Positions 1 through 10,444 of a DNA stretch of 64,000 nucleotides are shown here, one piece after another. The notes under the pieces are model-generated. The model saw nothing but the letters and a program-made list of their open reading frames with translations, was not told the DNA's origin and searched no databases. The first letter of the stretch is position 1. Each line of letters begins with the position of its first letter. A program made the translations under genes and the position numbers. The stretch is from the NCBI GenBank assembly GCA_026545765.1, contig CM048840.1:87138877-87202876 (forward strand), in the 5' to 3' direction. The DNA is from Plantago major (Eukaryota > Streptophyta > Magnoliopsida > Lamiales > Plantaginaceae).

Positions 1-1112
1 AGTTGATCTGCCTTTATCAGTTCATCGGCAAGGCCTGTAGATATCTGAGAATCGACAACCTCTTTGGGTGTGTCTTCTGATTTGCCAGCAGACTTCTTTC
101 TTGAAGTTCTGGGCTTCTTGGTCCCAACCTTTTCTTCAGATACCTTTTCAGACTTTCGCTTCTTAGAACCTTTCTGAGACCCAGTAACCTTTTTCATCAA
201 GTTTGTATACTCATATTTGTAGAGTAGGTTACTGTTGGCTATTTCAGCCGTCTCTCTGAGCTTAATGCCAAGCTTTTCCAGCAAGTAGCATATTTTCAGA
301 CCATATCCTACAGTGGCCTTTGGCTCAGCTAGTCCTTTGGTAATCTTAGGCTCGAAGCCTTGAATCTTCTTCACAAACTTCAGAAAGGCGTACTTTCCCT
401 AGTTAAAAGGGTTTTCCAGCCTTTTGTCTTGTTGATTCAGCAAGAACATCATCATCCACCGTTCTTGGCTTATCTGGTCAGCACCTCCTTGTAGACCATC
501 AAAGCATCTGTGAAGAATGCAAGCCAGTACATCCCAGTGAACCATCAGATGTCTGGTTCGGATGTCAGCAAGCTTGAACTCAGTGGGTGTATCTGATTTT
601 TCAAGATCACACACGTCACTGTAAAGTTCTTTAACACCTTCAAGGAGTTCATCATCCTTGGTGTTTATTTCAAAATCCTTTCCAAGATTTTGAAACTCAA
701 ACAACTTACAGAAAGTTGTTAAGTCCAGAAGGATTTCCTTTCCTTGGACTGAGGTTTTGACAGACACTATTTCAGTGCCTTCAGAAACACAGGAAATAAT
801 CCTGGAGTTGTTGTAGAATTCCAACACATCGAGTGATGAAATTCCACTAGGGCGAGCAGATAGAAAGCCCTTGATTTGTGCCTTTTCAAGCATGTCAAGA
901 ATTAGCTTTCTGTCGGCTTGGTTCTCTATTCCAGCCGTGAGGTATTCCTCAACCATGGCACCACCCCAAATCATTCTGTGATTTGAAGTCCAATGGTCAG
1001 GATTAAAATCTCCTACCAGTCGGTTGTTCACAATAACCAACTCTGGTGCTTGCTTTTCAGCAGTACCAGTGGAGGATTGAGATTTCAGTGTGGTTGAACT
1101 TTTAGGGGTCAT
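1..1112 (-). pseudogene. Accessory gene downstream of pol, N-terminal part (element 1)
   Basis: The reading frame starts at 1112 and runs to a TAG at 399-401, where element 3 has a tryptophan codon. Beyond the stop the same frame continues to the left edge, with a lysine/serine-rich stretch like that of element 3. The first ~230 residues closely match the element 3 copy (26995-27675), so the domain is conserved in the family. I see no signal peptide or membrane segment, so an envelope role is not supported despite the env-like position. Function unknown. The start is supported by the same ATG in element 3 and by a TATA box about 190 bp upstream in both. Confidence 0.75.
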
Positions 1113-1302
1113 CGCTTTATATAGTGTAGGGATTTGAAATTTGTGTTTAAAAGAGATTTGATTCAGTAATTCTTTGCAGAAAAACTTAATCTTGATTTGC
1201 AGAGATTGTAGAAGTTTTGCAGAGAATCAAGAGAAGGATTTGCTATTTTTGTGCAAGATGAGTTTTCGGATTAGGCAAAAGTGATTTCCTATGCCAAAAT
1301 CC

Positions 1303-1312
1303 TATATATATA
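1303..1312 (-). promoter_or_regulatory. Putative internal TATA box for the accessory gene (element 1)
   Basis: TATATATA lies about 190 bp upstream of the accessory ATG, in the spacer after pol. The same motif with the same flanking bases occurs at the same distance in element 3 (about 27859-27868) and in element 2 (about 9838-9847). This is typical spacing for a TATA box followed by a 5' UTR of about 150 nt. Transcription is inferred, not shown. Confidence 0.5.
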
Positions 1313-1814
1313 GCAGTTGAATCCCAACAGACAAATACATACAAATTGATTTTGTGTGTACGTATCTGTGATTTGCAAGCAGGCATGAGCAAAAGCTAGT
1401 TCGGCATTAAATGCTTAGTGGGCCATGTCTGAATTTCAACAGTCCACTATTTACTGTGAATTAATTTCCACCGTACAGATCAATCGCTTAATTTCATCGA
1501 GGGTCACCATTGCTTCTTCAGCAATGATCACAATCAACAAGTGTAATTGTGCCCATTTAATGAATTTTGGCGCATAGCTTTCTGAATCACGTTTTTGTAT
1601 GACCAAGAACACTGTTTGCATCTGAATCTGTCTTATACTTAGGATTTTTCCAAGTTTTTCATCAAGATAGAAATAATGCGAGTTTCAAGAGAGTAGTTGA
1701 CTGCAGATAGTTATACTATTCTCTTTTGTGTTCCCCGTTTATAGAGTGATTCAGATATCTGAGTTCCCATCTCAGAGATCTTAAGCTATCTTTTTGCTTT
1801 TTAGCCTTTTTGAC

Positions 1815-1960
1815 TTCTGGATACCCATTCCAGATTTCTCTTTTCTCTTCTCTGGATACCCGTTCCAGATACCTCTTCTCTGGATGCCCGTTCCAGATAC
1901 TTCTTCTCTGGATGCCCGTTCCAGATACCTCTTCTCTGGATGCCCGTTCCAGATACCTGA
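1815..1960. repeat. 27-bp minisatellite in the pol-accessory spacer (element 1)
   Basis: About five tandem units share the core ggatgcccgttccagatac. The last three are spaced exactly 27 bp, starting near 1879, 1906 and 1933. Element 2 has two or three units (10350-10436) and element 3 two diverged ones (28371-28420). Confidence 0.85.
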
Positions 1961-1966
1961 ACTCTT

Positions 1967-4900
1967 TCAGTTCATTGGTAGTTCCATTAGTCCAAGACTA
2001 TGTCTTATGGCTAAGAATCTACTTTCTTGTAGTGGCTTAGTGAAGATATCTGCAAGTTGGTCTTCAGTGCCAATCTTGAGTATCTCTATATTGCCCTTTT
2101 CAACATGGTCTCTGATGAAGTGATGTCTAACATCAATGTGCTTTGTTCTGGCATGAAATTTAGGATTCTGTGTAATCGCAATAGCACTTGTGTTGTCACA
2201 GAAAATGGGAGTTTTCTTCTCATCGAGTCCATAGTCTTTAAGTTGTTGTTGTATCCACAGAATTTGTGTTGCACAACAACCAGCAGCAATATATTCAGCC
2301 TCTGTGGTAGAAGTTGCAATTGAGTTTTGCTTCTTGCTAAACCATGAGATAAGTCTAGTACCCGGAACCGACAAGTTCACGAGGTGCTTTTCCTATCAGC
2401 GATGATCCAAAGATAATCGTCGTCGAGTACCCATTAAACTCAATCCACTTTCTTTAGGATACCACAATCCTACATCTACTGTACCCTTTACATACCTTAA
2501 TATTTTCATAGCAATGTTGTAGTGTGTTTGCATTGGATTTATCTGAAATCTAGCACATACTCCAACGGCATATTGAATATCAGGTCTACTTGCAGTGAGG
2601 TAAAGTAGTGAACCTATCAATTTCCTATACTTATGTTCTTTAACACTCTTATCTGATTCAGTATAGGTCATTTTGGTTCCAATGCTCATAGGTATCTTAG
2701 CATTCTTTTCAGAAGGCTTAAGATTGAATTTTGTGAGCATATCTTTTGCATACTTTGTTTGACTAATGAATATTCCATCATTGAGTTGCTTGACTTGCAA
2801 TCCTAGGAAATAATTCATTTCTCCCATCATGCTCATCTCAAACTTGCTTTTCATGAGATTTGCAAAGTCATTACAAAGTTGCTTGTCCTTAAATCCAAAT
2901 ATGATGTCATCAACATATACTTGAACTAAGAGTAGTTTCCCGTCATGAGTTAAGGTAAATAAAGTTTTATCAACTTCACCTTTCTTGAAACCACTTTCCA
3001 GAAGGTACTTGGCCAAAGTGTCATACCATGCTCTTGGAGCCTGTTTGATCCATCTGAGCTTTCTGTAGTTTATAGACCATTTTACTTTCTGAGGAAACTT
3101 CAAAGCCAGGTGGTTGCTCAACATAAACTTCTTCTGCAACTTCACCGTTTAAGAATGCACTTTTGACATCCATCTGATAAACTTTGAAATCTTTATGAGC
3201 TGCAAAGGCTAGAAAGAGTCTTATTGCATCCAATCTGGCAACTGGTGCATATGACTCGTCAAAGTCTAAGCCTTCAGTCTGAGTAAATCCCTTGGCAACC
3301 AATCTTGCTTTGTTTCTGGTTATTTCACCATATTCATTCATCTTGTTTCTGAAAACCCATTTAGTTCCAATCACAGATATTCCTTCTATAAATGGAACCA
3401 GTTTCTAGACTTTGTTTCTATCAAATTGATCCAACTCTTAGAGATCCAGTCTTGGTCTCCTAATGCTTCTTCTATATTTTTAGGTTCAATATTCGAGATG
3501 AAACATCCAAAGAGAGAGTTAGCATTTTCAGCTATTGCTCTCCTAGTCCTAACACCCTGATTAATTGGTCCAATTATGTCCTTTGCAGGATGATCTTTGA
3601 TCCATCTCATCATTGGTTTAGTGCTTGTAGGATCAATATCCACGTGATCTGAATGTGAATCACTAAGATTTTGATTTGATACTTTTTCAGTATCTGAGAT
3701 ATCTGACATATGGGAAATGTCATGGATATCTGACACTTTTTCAGTGTTAGAGATATCTGGAACATGCATTTCAACATTCTTATTTTCAGATACCTCTTCA
3801 TGATGAAGGTTCTCAGTAACCTGTTCCATTTCTGGAAAACTCATAGGAAATTTCTCATCATGTCTGTGAGTCATCTTGTTGTTACTAGGCATTTCAAGCT
3901 TTTCTACGTCAGAGTCATCCTCACTTTCCATAATGATGTTTCTCCTTTCTGAGGATTCTTCTTTAGAATCCCTCAGTAATAGTTCTTTGAACCTTTCTGA
4001 GATTTCATCATTAGGAGGTGTTTTCTTATTTCCTTCATAGAATACAACATGAATTGATTCTTCAATTTTCTTTGTTCTTTTGTTGTAAAATCTGTAGACT
4101 TTGCTATTTGTGGAATAACCAAGAAAAACACCTTCATATGCCTTTGGTTGAAATGTTCTCAGATAATCTTTCCCATTGTTTAAAACAAAACATCTACAAC
4201 CAAATACTCTCAGATGTTTGATATTAGGGGGTCTACCAACCAAGATTTCATAGGGGGTCTTGTCATGGTGTTTGTTTATCAAACATCTGTTTTGAGTGTA
4301 GCAAGTTGTGTTTACAGCTTCAACCCAATAAATTTCACTTATTTCAGTGTCAGCTAGCATTGTCCTTGTAGCTTCTTTAAGGGTTCTGTTTTTCCTTTCT
4401 GCAACACCATTTTGTTGAGGTGTTCTTACAGAGGAAAGTTGGTGTTGTATACCTTTGCAGGTACAAAACTCCTTTATGTACTGGTTGACAAACTCAGGAC
4501 CATGGTCTGTTCTGATTGCAGATACCTTGTCATTTTTCATGACTTCAAGCTTTTTCAGCAAGTTTGGTATCTCCACCCTGGCATCAGATTTGTGTTTCAG
4601 AAAGACAACCCAAGTGAATCTTGAGAAGTCATCTACAACAACGGACCATACTTCTTTCCGCATAAGTAGTTCTGAGATGATTCAAAAATATCCATGTGTA
4701 ATAGTTGCGGTGGTCTAACACTAGAGTTCTCGCTTTTGGACTTGAAAGAGATCTTAGATTGTTTCCCCATCCGACAAGTAGATACCATCCTTTACGAAGA
4801 TGTTCGGAAGGCCAACCACTAACTCTTTCTTGGCAAGTCATTCGAGTTTTGAAGTTCAAGTGACTCATTCTTTTGTGCCATAACCGGTGCTCTTACGTGT

Positions 4901-5298
4901 GACCAGATTGACTCACCATGAGACATTCTTCAGTTGTGGCAGATGCCCAATCGGCAACATAAAGACTGCCTTTCCGCCGACCAACTAAGACTGTCTGCTT
5001 TGACTCATTGTCAATTAGTTTCCAGTATTTAGCTTTGAATTTTATAGTAAAACCCTTGTCTGCAAACTGGCTCATGCTAAATAGATTATATTTCAAATCC
5101 TTAACATGTAATACGTCAGTGATTGTTAAAGTCCCCAATTTGACGTTGCCAAATCCTGAGAGGATTTAATTCTCCTCAAAAATCGATATCCGGTCACGTG
5201 TTGCAAGCTTTGTAATCAACCAGATTTGCTTTGTCTCCTGTCATGTGCTTTCCGCATCCACTATCAAATAGCCATTGTGCTTTAGTCCAGGAGGCATT
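1967..5298 (-). pseudogene. pol: Ty1/copia pol (element 1), broken
   Basis: Minus-strand exon after the gag-pol splice acceptor. In order: the protease motif DSGCGKHMTG near 5240-5270; an H-H-C-C region and integrase core (4868-3386) with a TDHGPEF motif, where the family usually has TDHGTEF, and QQNGVAE; reverse transcriptase (3374-2396) with YVDD, here followed by FGFKD instead of FGSKD; RNase H (2380-1967) with TEAEY and a final ADIFTKPL box. Frameshifts lie near 5150, 4870, 4640, 3380, 3050 and 2390. The integrase C-terminal part is rich in Asp-Ile-Ser repeats encoded by the gatatctga word. Polyprotein function is lost. Confidence 0.9.
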
Positions 5299-6509
5299 CT
5301 ACACACAACAGGAAACAGGAGATTAGGTTCTCATATCTTTGATAGAACCGTTAGAATTAAAAGTTCTTCCAGTAGGAATCCATTTTTGAATGAATTTCTT
5401 TGAAATATGCTTTTGTCTGACAGGAACGTAAGGAGGAATTCTATTTGAATGAATGTTATCATTAGTAAGAATTATTTTCTTCCTTGGTGTGTTCCTAGGT
5501 GCTCCATATGATGCTTTCAGATACCTGTCAGGTTTCTGAGTTTGCTTTTCAGCAAACTTAGCCTTCCTTGCCAGATTTCTTCTAGCCCTGGCATTCAGAT
5601 TTTCAGTGGCTTGATTTAACTTCCACTTCTGATAATTGCTTTGAGCAATTCTAGCTTTCAGCCATCGTTCTGGCTCCTGCTTGTACTCATGAGCAAGTTG
5701 TTTTCCGATGCCTTTGTAGCTAATACCGTTTCGAGCACTTGAAGCTATCTGAGATCTTTTCTCAGCAGCTTTGCTAGTCTCTGGTTGGTCCAATTTCTTT
5801 CCAGAAAAAGTGACATGGGAGAATTTGCCAGCTCCTGCAATTCTACCTTTTTGAGAGACATAGCACTGTGGGTGTTTACACTTTTCAGTGTTGTGTTTCT
5901 TTTCAGAGACATGCCCAACAGTTTTATTTTTGACTTGTTTTTCCCACAAAGGTTTGGTCGCAACTACCTTTCCTTTGTCAACAATCTTTGTCTTCTCACC
6001 GATACTATAGATTGCATGGGAACCGTCTTGCTGAGTACTTACAAATGTTCTTCTCTCCTTACTCTTATTCAGAGTGATAGAACAATCATCATGTATTCAT
6101 TCAAGTCCTTTCTTTTTCAAGGATCTCTTAAGTAAGATTGTACTTCAGTAAGAGTGTCACTAGCTTTGGCATAAGATTGAAAAGATAATTCTTTCTTCTT
6201 GAGTTCCTTGTTCTCAGAAAGAAGATCTTCATAATTCTTTCGTAATTCAGCCATTGCTTCTTTATGTGACTTTTCAGTCTCAAATATCTGAGCTTTGAGA
6301 GATGCATTTTCAACATCCTTTCTCTCAAATTCTTTAACTAATTCAGAATTTTCCTTTTCAAGAGAATTCTTTTCTTCTTCAAGGTTTTCGGCTCTAGCTC
6401 GGATCATTAGAAATTCTCTTTCATAAATGTCAAGTTCTTTCCTGAGATTTTCTAGATTTTTTATTTCCTCTTCATCACTTTCATAAGTATAACAAGAATT
6501 ATGTGTTAC
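5299..6509 (-). other. Predicted gag-pol intron (element 1)
   Basis: Read on the minus strand, this segment starts at GAG|GTAACA (6509) and ends at TGTGTAG|AATG (5299). Element 2 has the flanking bases joined exactly at this point (13791/13792). The segment encodes the coiled-coil and basic C-terminal half of Gag and contains the gag stop codon (5323-5325). It is therefore both coding sequence (unspliced) and intron (spliced). Length is 1211 bp, against 1206 bp in element 3. Confidence 0.8.
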
Positions 6510-7820
6510 CTCATCAGCCATAAGACAGTTTTCTATGTTGGAGATGTCTGGACCGTCAATTTCAGCAACTCCACACATTTCATTCTTCTTGAGGCCGAAG
6601 TCGATTATATCATGAGTAACTCCACATAATTCTGGTGATGGTAAGGTTGAGTCATCTGAATTGTCATCTTCAGAATCTGTCTCAACGTCTAGAGCATCCA
6701 GTTGAATTTGGATTTTCTTTCTTTCTTCAGTTAACAACGCTTTCTGGCTTCTTCTGAAGATTTTCCTATCTTTCTTATCACCTGTCCTTAGTTTGTTGAG
6801 GGCAGGACAATCCTTCTTGAAGTGGCCAGGTCTCTGACAATAGAAACAGATATCGTTTCCAATTTCTGCTTCCTCAGTACATGATGCTTTCTGAGCTGGC
6901 TTGTTCAGCGAGCTTTGCATATTTTTGTACTGGTGATAGTTTGAGCCTAGATGCTTCTTCAGCTTCTCTTTGGCTTTCCTTCTTTCAATTTCTCGACTGA
7001 TATATTTGCTCATTTGCTTTGCAGCAAGAGCATCCTCAGTTTCTTCCTTGCTTTTCTTCTTTTTCAGAAGTTCCTTGAGTGACTAGAGCAACGTTTTGCA
7101 ACTTTTCAGTTGTTTGTTCTCTTTGAGTTGTCTCATAATCAACAGTAGCAAGATGAGAGAAAAGTTCCACTGGAGTGATATTTGGCATTCCTTGGTCAAA
7201 ATAAAAAAATTTGGTATGCTCCCAGTTGTGGTTAAGATTTCTGACAATAGTCTTAATCTTTTCGACCGAGTATCTGCTTTCCCAAGAGTCGCCATGTCAC
7301 TCATGAGAGTGGTAAATCTGAAATCAAGTTCTTCGAGTTTCGATGGGTCCTTGTTTGAAATTTTGAAATTTCAACTTGAGAACTTCGAACTTGTTTTCTT
7401 TGGTTTCTCGATTCCGATTTCTTCAATCAGTTGCCAGGCAACTTTCGCCGTTTTAGCACCCCACAGTTTACACTGTATGTGCTCTGGTGTCGATCTGATG
7501 ATGATATTACGAGCTTGACCATCCAGACGATTTCTCTTGGCATCTTCCGATGTTCAGAGTTCTCTGGGCTTTGGTTCGTAAATAATTTGACTAGTAGATC
7601 TCCCACTTGTTGACGCATCGGTTTGTGAAGATCCTTCGCTTTGATCTCTATCTCTACCATTAGAAACCTCCATGACTTGTTTGAGTTGTTGAATGACTAT
7701 TGGGCCATTCTTTATCACTTTGATCATTTCGTCACTTATGGCTTCAAGGTGGAGCATCATGTTATTTTTCCATTTCTCGTAATTCTCTGGTTTGAGAATG
7801 GGTGCATCACTCAAAGACAT
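5323..7820 (-). pseudogene. gag: Ty1/copia gag, long form (element 1), broken
   Basis: The start is chosen at the MSLSDAP methionine (7820) because element 3 begins there; an in-frame ATG lies seven codons upstream. Order: a UBN2-like Gag N-terminus; an intact CCHC zinc knuckle C-X2-C-X4-H-X4-C (around 6810-6853); an acidic linker; a long Glu/Lys-rich coiled coil (about 6480-6130); and a basic C-terminal domain ending at the TAA of 5323-5325. Frameshifts occur around 7560, 7310-7080 and 6117-5949. Of the three copies only this one keeps all four knuckle ligands. In the family Gag forms the virus-like particle and binds RNA. Confidence 0.85.
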
Positions 7821-7919
7821 ACCTGCACACTTAACACACAAATTAAATAGTCCTCAAAAATGGACAAAGTTCCTTCACCTATCTGGGATCTAGGTTCAGT
7901 GCAGAAGGCTTGTGAACCT

Positions 7920-7934
7920 CCTGCTCTGATACCA
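7920..7934 (-). other. Primer binding site, tRNA-iMet (element 1)
   Basis: On the minus strand this reads TGGTATCAGAGCAGG, the usual complement of the plant initiator tRNA-Met 3' end. It lies 2 bp inside the 5' LTR. Confidence 0.95.
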
Positions 7935-7936
7935 CT

Positions 7937-9660
7937 TGTTGGTCCAGATAACGGCAAAGTAAAAGACTAAAGGGGGGGGGGGTGAATAGTCTTTTAAAAC
8001 TTTTGTCGATAAAAACTATTTCTCAGATATCTGAATAGATATCTGATACATAGAATCAGAGCGCGGAAGACTTAATAAAGATAAGTGCAGAAACAGTTAA
8101 AGTGTGTGTGTGTGTTGCTGAAATGTAAATACAGAAAGGTAAATAACACAGCAAGTATAGTGGTATCTGGAGGTCGCGTAATCCTCCAACTAATCCACTT
8201 CGGTCTATCAGAGACCTAGAATTCACTAGAACAGATAATTGAGTTCACCTTACAATAATCCTATTCTAAGATTCTTAAACAATTGGTTCCCAACCAAATG
8301 TTCCCCCTGAGTTGTTCCCTGGCTTTCACAGCCAAGTACTTCCTGTACTCAGAAACCTTTGAGTTATTCCCTAGCTTTCCAAGCTAAGTACTTCCTATAC
8401 TCAATAACCTTGGAGTTATTCCTTAGTTTCCCAAATCAAGTACTTCCTATACTTCGGTAACCTTGGAGTTATTCCCTGATTTTTCAAACTAAGTACTTCC
8501 TGTACTCCACGCCAGTTACGGTGTTGGTTTTGGTTTGAGTTGTGAGATGAGCTTCTTTAATAACTTATTCAGTTATTCAGATAGCTCTGTGAATCAAGTA
8601 TACTTAATACACTTTTCAATGTATGGTATCTTGTTCTTTTTACTGACCCAAGTCTTAGATAAATGTTCAAGAGGATGAATCTCAGATACTTGATCTTTCG
8701 TTTCAACTCTTTCACAGATAGCTATGCTTGTTTAGGATCAGGACACTTAGAACTTCAGTGTTACTCAAGATCAAATGCTTTGGTCGCAACAGAAAGCTTT
8801 GAGGATAAGTAATTTGCTTTGAGAGAGTAAGACGTTCAGCGTTTTCAAGTTATGTCGTGTGTCTAAGGTGTCTTCTCAAGCAGTCTAAGTGTTGATATTT
8901 ATAGATGAATTTGAGTGCCGTTTGAATAGTATCCGTTAGGCTCAAATTCAAACTATTGATATCTGTATAATCTTAGGTGTTTTGTCTTCTTCTTGAGTCG
9001 CTGTTGCTTTTATTCGGACATCTCTGTCCGTGCATTAAATGCATTGTACTATACTTTTTGTCCTGTAGTGCCAACGAAACTATGCTTTGTATCAGAGACT
9101 AGTGTTATCTGATTCTTTGCACGTCCTTATCTTCAATCTTCAGATACCACTTATATTGAAACAACTTTGTTTGCAATATATATATTTCTTTTTCAGAAAT
9201 GTGGTTAATGCTCAAGGTATCTGAGAATAGATATCTGTGGACACTTTCTTTGTTTTCAGATAGGCCTTTTATTTCTCAGATATCTCTTGTGACACAGTTT
9301 GTTTAAAACTCTTCGTGTCTTCAAGATATCTGGCTAAGGTATCTGAACAACGATTTGATAATCTTGCGATTTCTTCAAGTCTTCAATGTCGTTGAGCTTG
9401 TTCTGCTTGGATGTCTTCTTCTTGGTCTTCTCTTCATAAAATAAAAATTACATTTTGAGACCTAACATCCTATACAAGATTAGCTAGACTATCATACTTA
9501 GTGAGTTTCCTCTTTTACAATGTTCAAGTGAACCAAGAGTACTAATCACCTTTCTGAGACTAAGATAAGTCATCATGTTGCTGATCAAAATCTAAACAGA
9601 TATTTCTTAACAAATTTCCTAACAAATTTCCCAAGAAATTTTCCAACAAATTTCCCAACA
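7937..9660 (-). repeat. 5' LTR of element 1
   Basis: Bounded by TGTTGG at 7937 and CCAACA at 9660. It matches the element 2 LTR at 15215-16905 and, less closely, those of element 3. A minus-strand TATA box (CTATAAATA, 8897-8905) marks the likely promoter. An 11-base G run (7972-7982) lies close to the primer site. The U3 tip is longer than in the other copies through tandem TGTTnGGAAATT-like units (9600-9660); if these are excluded, the LTR ends at 9624. Confidence 0.9.
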
Positions 9661-10444
9661 GTAGGGATTTGAAATTGGTGTTTGAAAGAGATTTGATTCA
9701 GTAATTCTTTGCAGAAAAACTTAATCTTGATTTGCAGAGATTGTAGAAGGTTTGCAGAGAATCAAGAGAAGGTTTTGCTATTTTTGTGCAAGTCTGAATG
9801 TTGGATTAGGCGAAAGTGATCTCTTTTGCCAAAATTCCATATATATAGCAACGTAATTCTAACAAACATATACACACAAATTGGTTTTGTATGTATGTAT
9901 CTGTGAATTGCAGTGAGGCGTGGGTAAAAGTTTGTTCGGCATTAAATGCATAGTGGGCCACGTCTGAATTTCAACAGTCCACTATTTACAGAGAATTAAT
10001 TTCGTCCGTTAAGATCAAACGCTTAATTTCATCAAGGGTCACCATTGCTTCTTCAGCATTGATCACAATCAGCAATTGTGAGTGTGCCCAATTAATGAAT
10101 TTTGGCGATTTGCTATCTGAATCACAATTCTGTGTGACTAAGAACACTGTTTGTATCTGAGTCTATCTCATACTCAATATTTGTCCAAGTTTTACACAAA
10201 GATAGAAATAATACAAATTTCAAGAAAGTAGTTGACTGCAGACAGTTGTACTATTCTCTTTTGTGTTCCCCCTCACTGAGTGAACTAGATATCTGAGTTC
10301 CCGTCTCAGAGATCTTAAGCTGTCTTTTTGCTCTTTAGCCTTTTTGACTTCTGGATACCTGTTCCAGTTTTCTCTTTTCTCTTCTCTGGATGCCCGTTCC
10401 AGATACCTCTTCTCTGGATGCCCGTTCCAGATTCCTGAACTCTT
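9661..10444 (-). other. Pol-accessory spacer of element 2
   Basis: Counterpart of 1113-1966 in element 1. It keeps the TATATATA motif (about 9838-9847) and a shortened 27-bp minisatellite (10350-10436). The accessory ATG itself is absent because element 1 cuts in just before it. Confidence 0.7.

Larger units (their letters stand above)
1113..1966 (-). other. Spacer between pol and accessory gene (element 1)
   Basis: This is a non-coding stretch after the pol stop at 1967-1969. It carries the internal TATA box and a 27-bp minisatellite. Related spacers occur in elements 2 and 3. It resembles a promoter plus 5' UTR more than a coding remnant. Confidence 0.6.
1..9660 (-). mobile_element. Ty1/copia element 1 (Sirevirus-like), truncated by the window edge
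   Basis: Read on the minus strand, the order is 5' LTR (9660-7937), tRNA-iMet primer site, gag, a gag-pol intron, pol (protease, integrase, reverse transcriptase, RNase H), a spacer with minisatellite and TATA box, and the start of a large accessory gene that continues past base 1. PR-IN-RT-RH order, an IN D-D-E core and a YVDD reverse transcriptase place it in Ty1/copia. Long LTRs, an extended Gag and a gene after pol suggest the Sirevirus lineage (inference). Many frameshifts and stops make it non-functional. Its LTR end directly abuts interrupted element 2 sequence at 9660/9661, so it is best read as nested in element 2. The 3' LTR is outside the window. Confidence 0.9.

Noticed and set aside
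1815..1960. CRISPR-like array
   Set aside because: The units are contiguous 27-bp repeats without spacers, in a plant retrotransposon.
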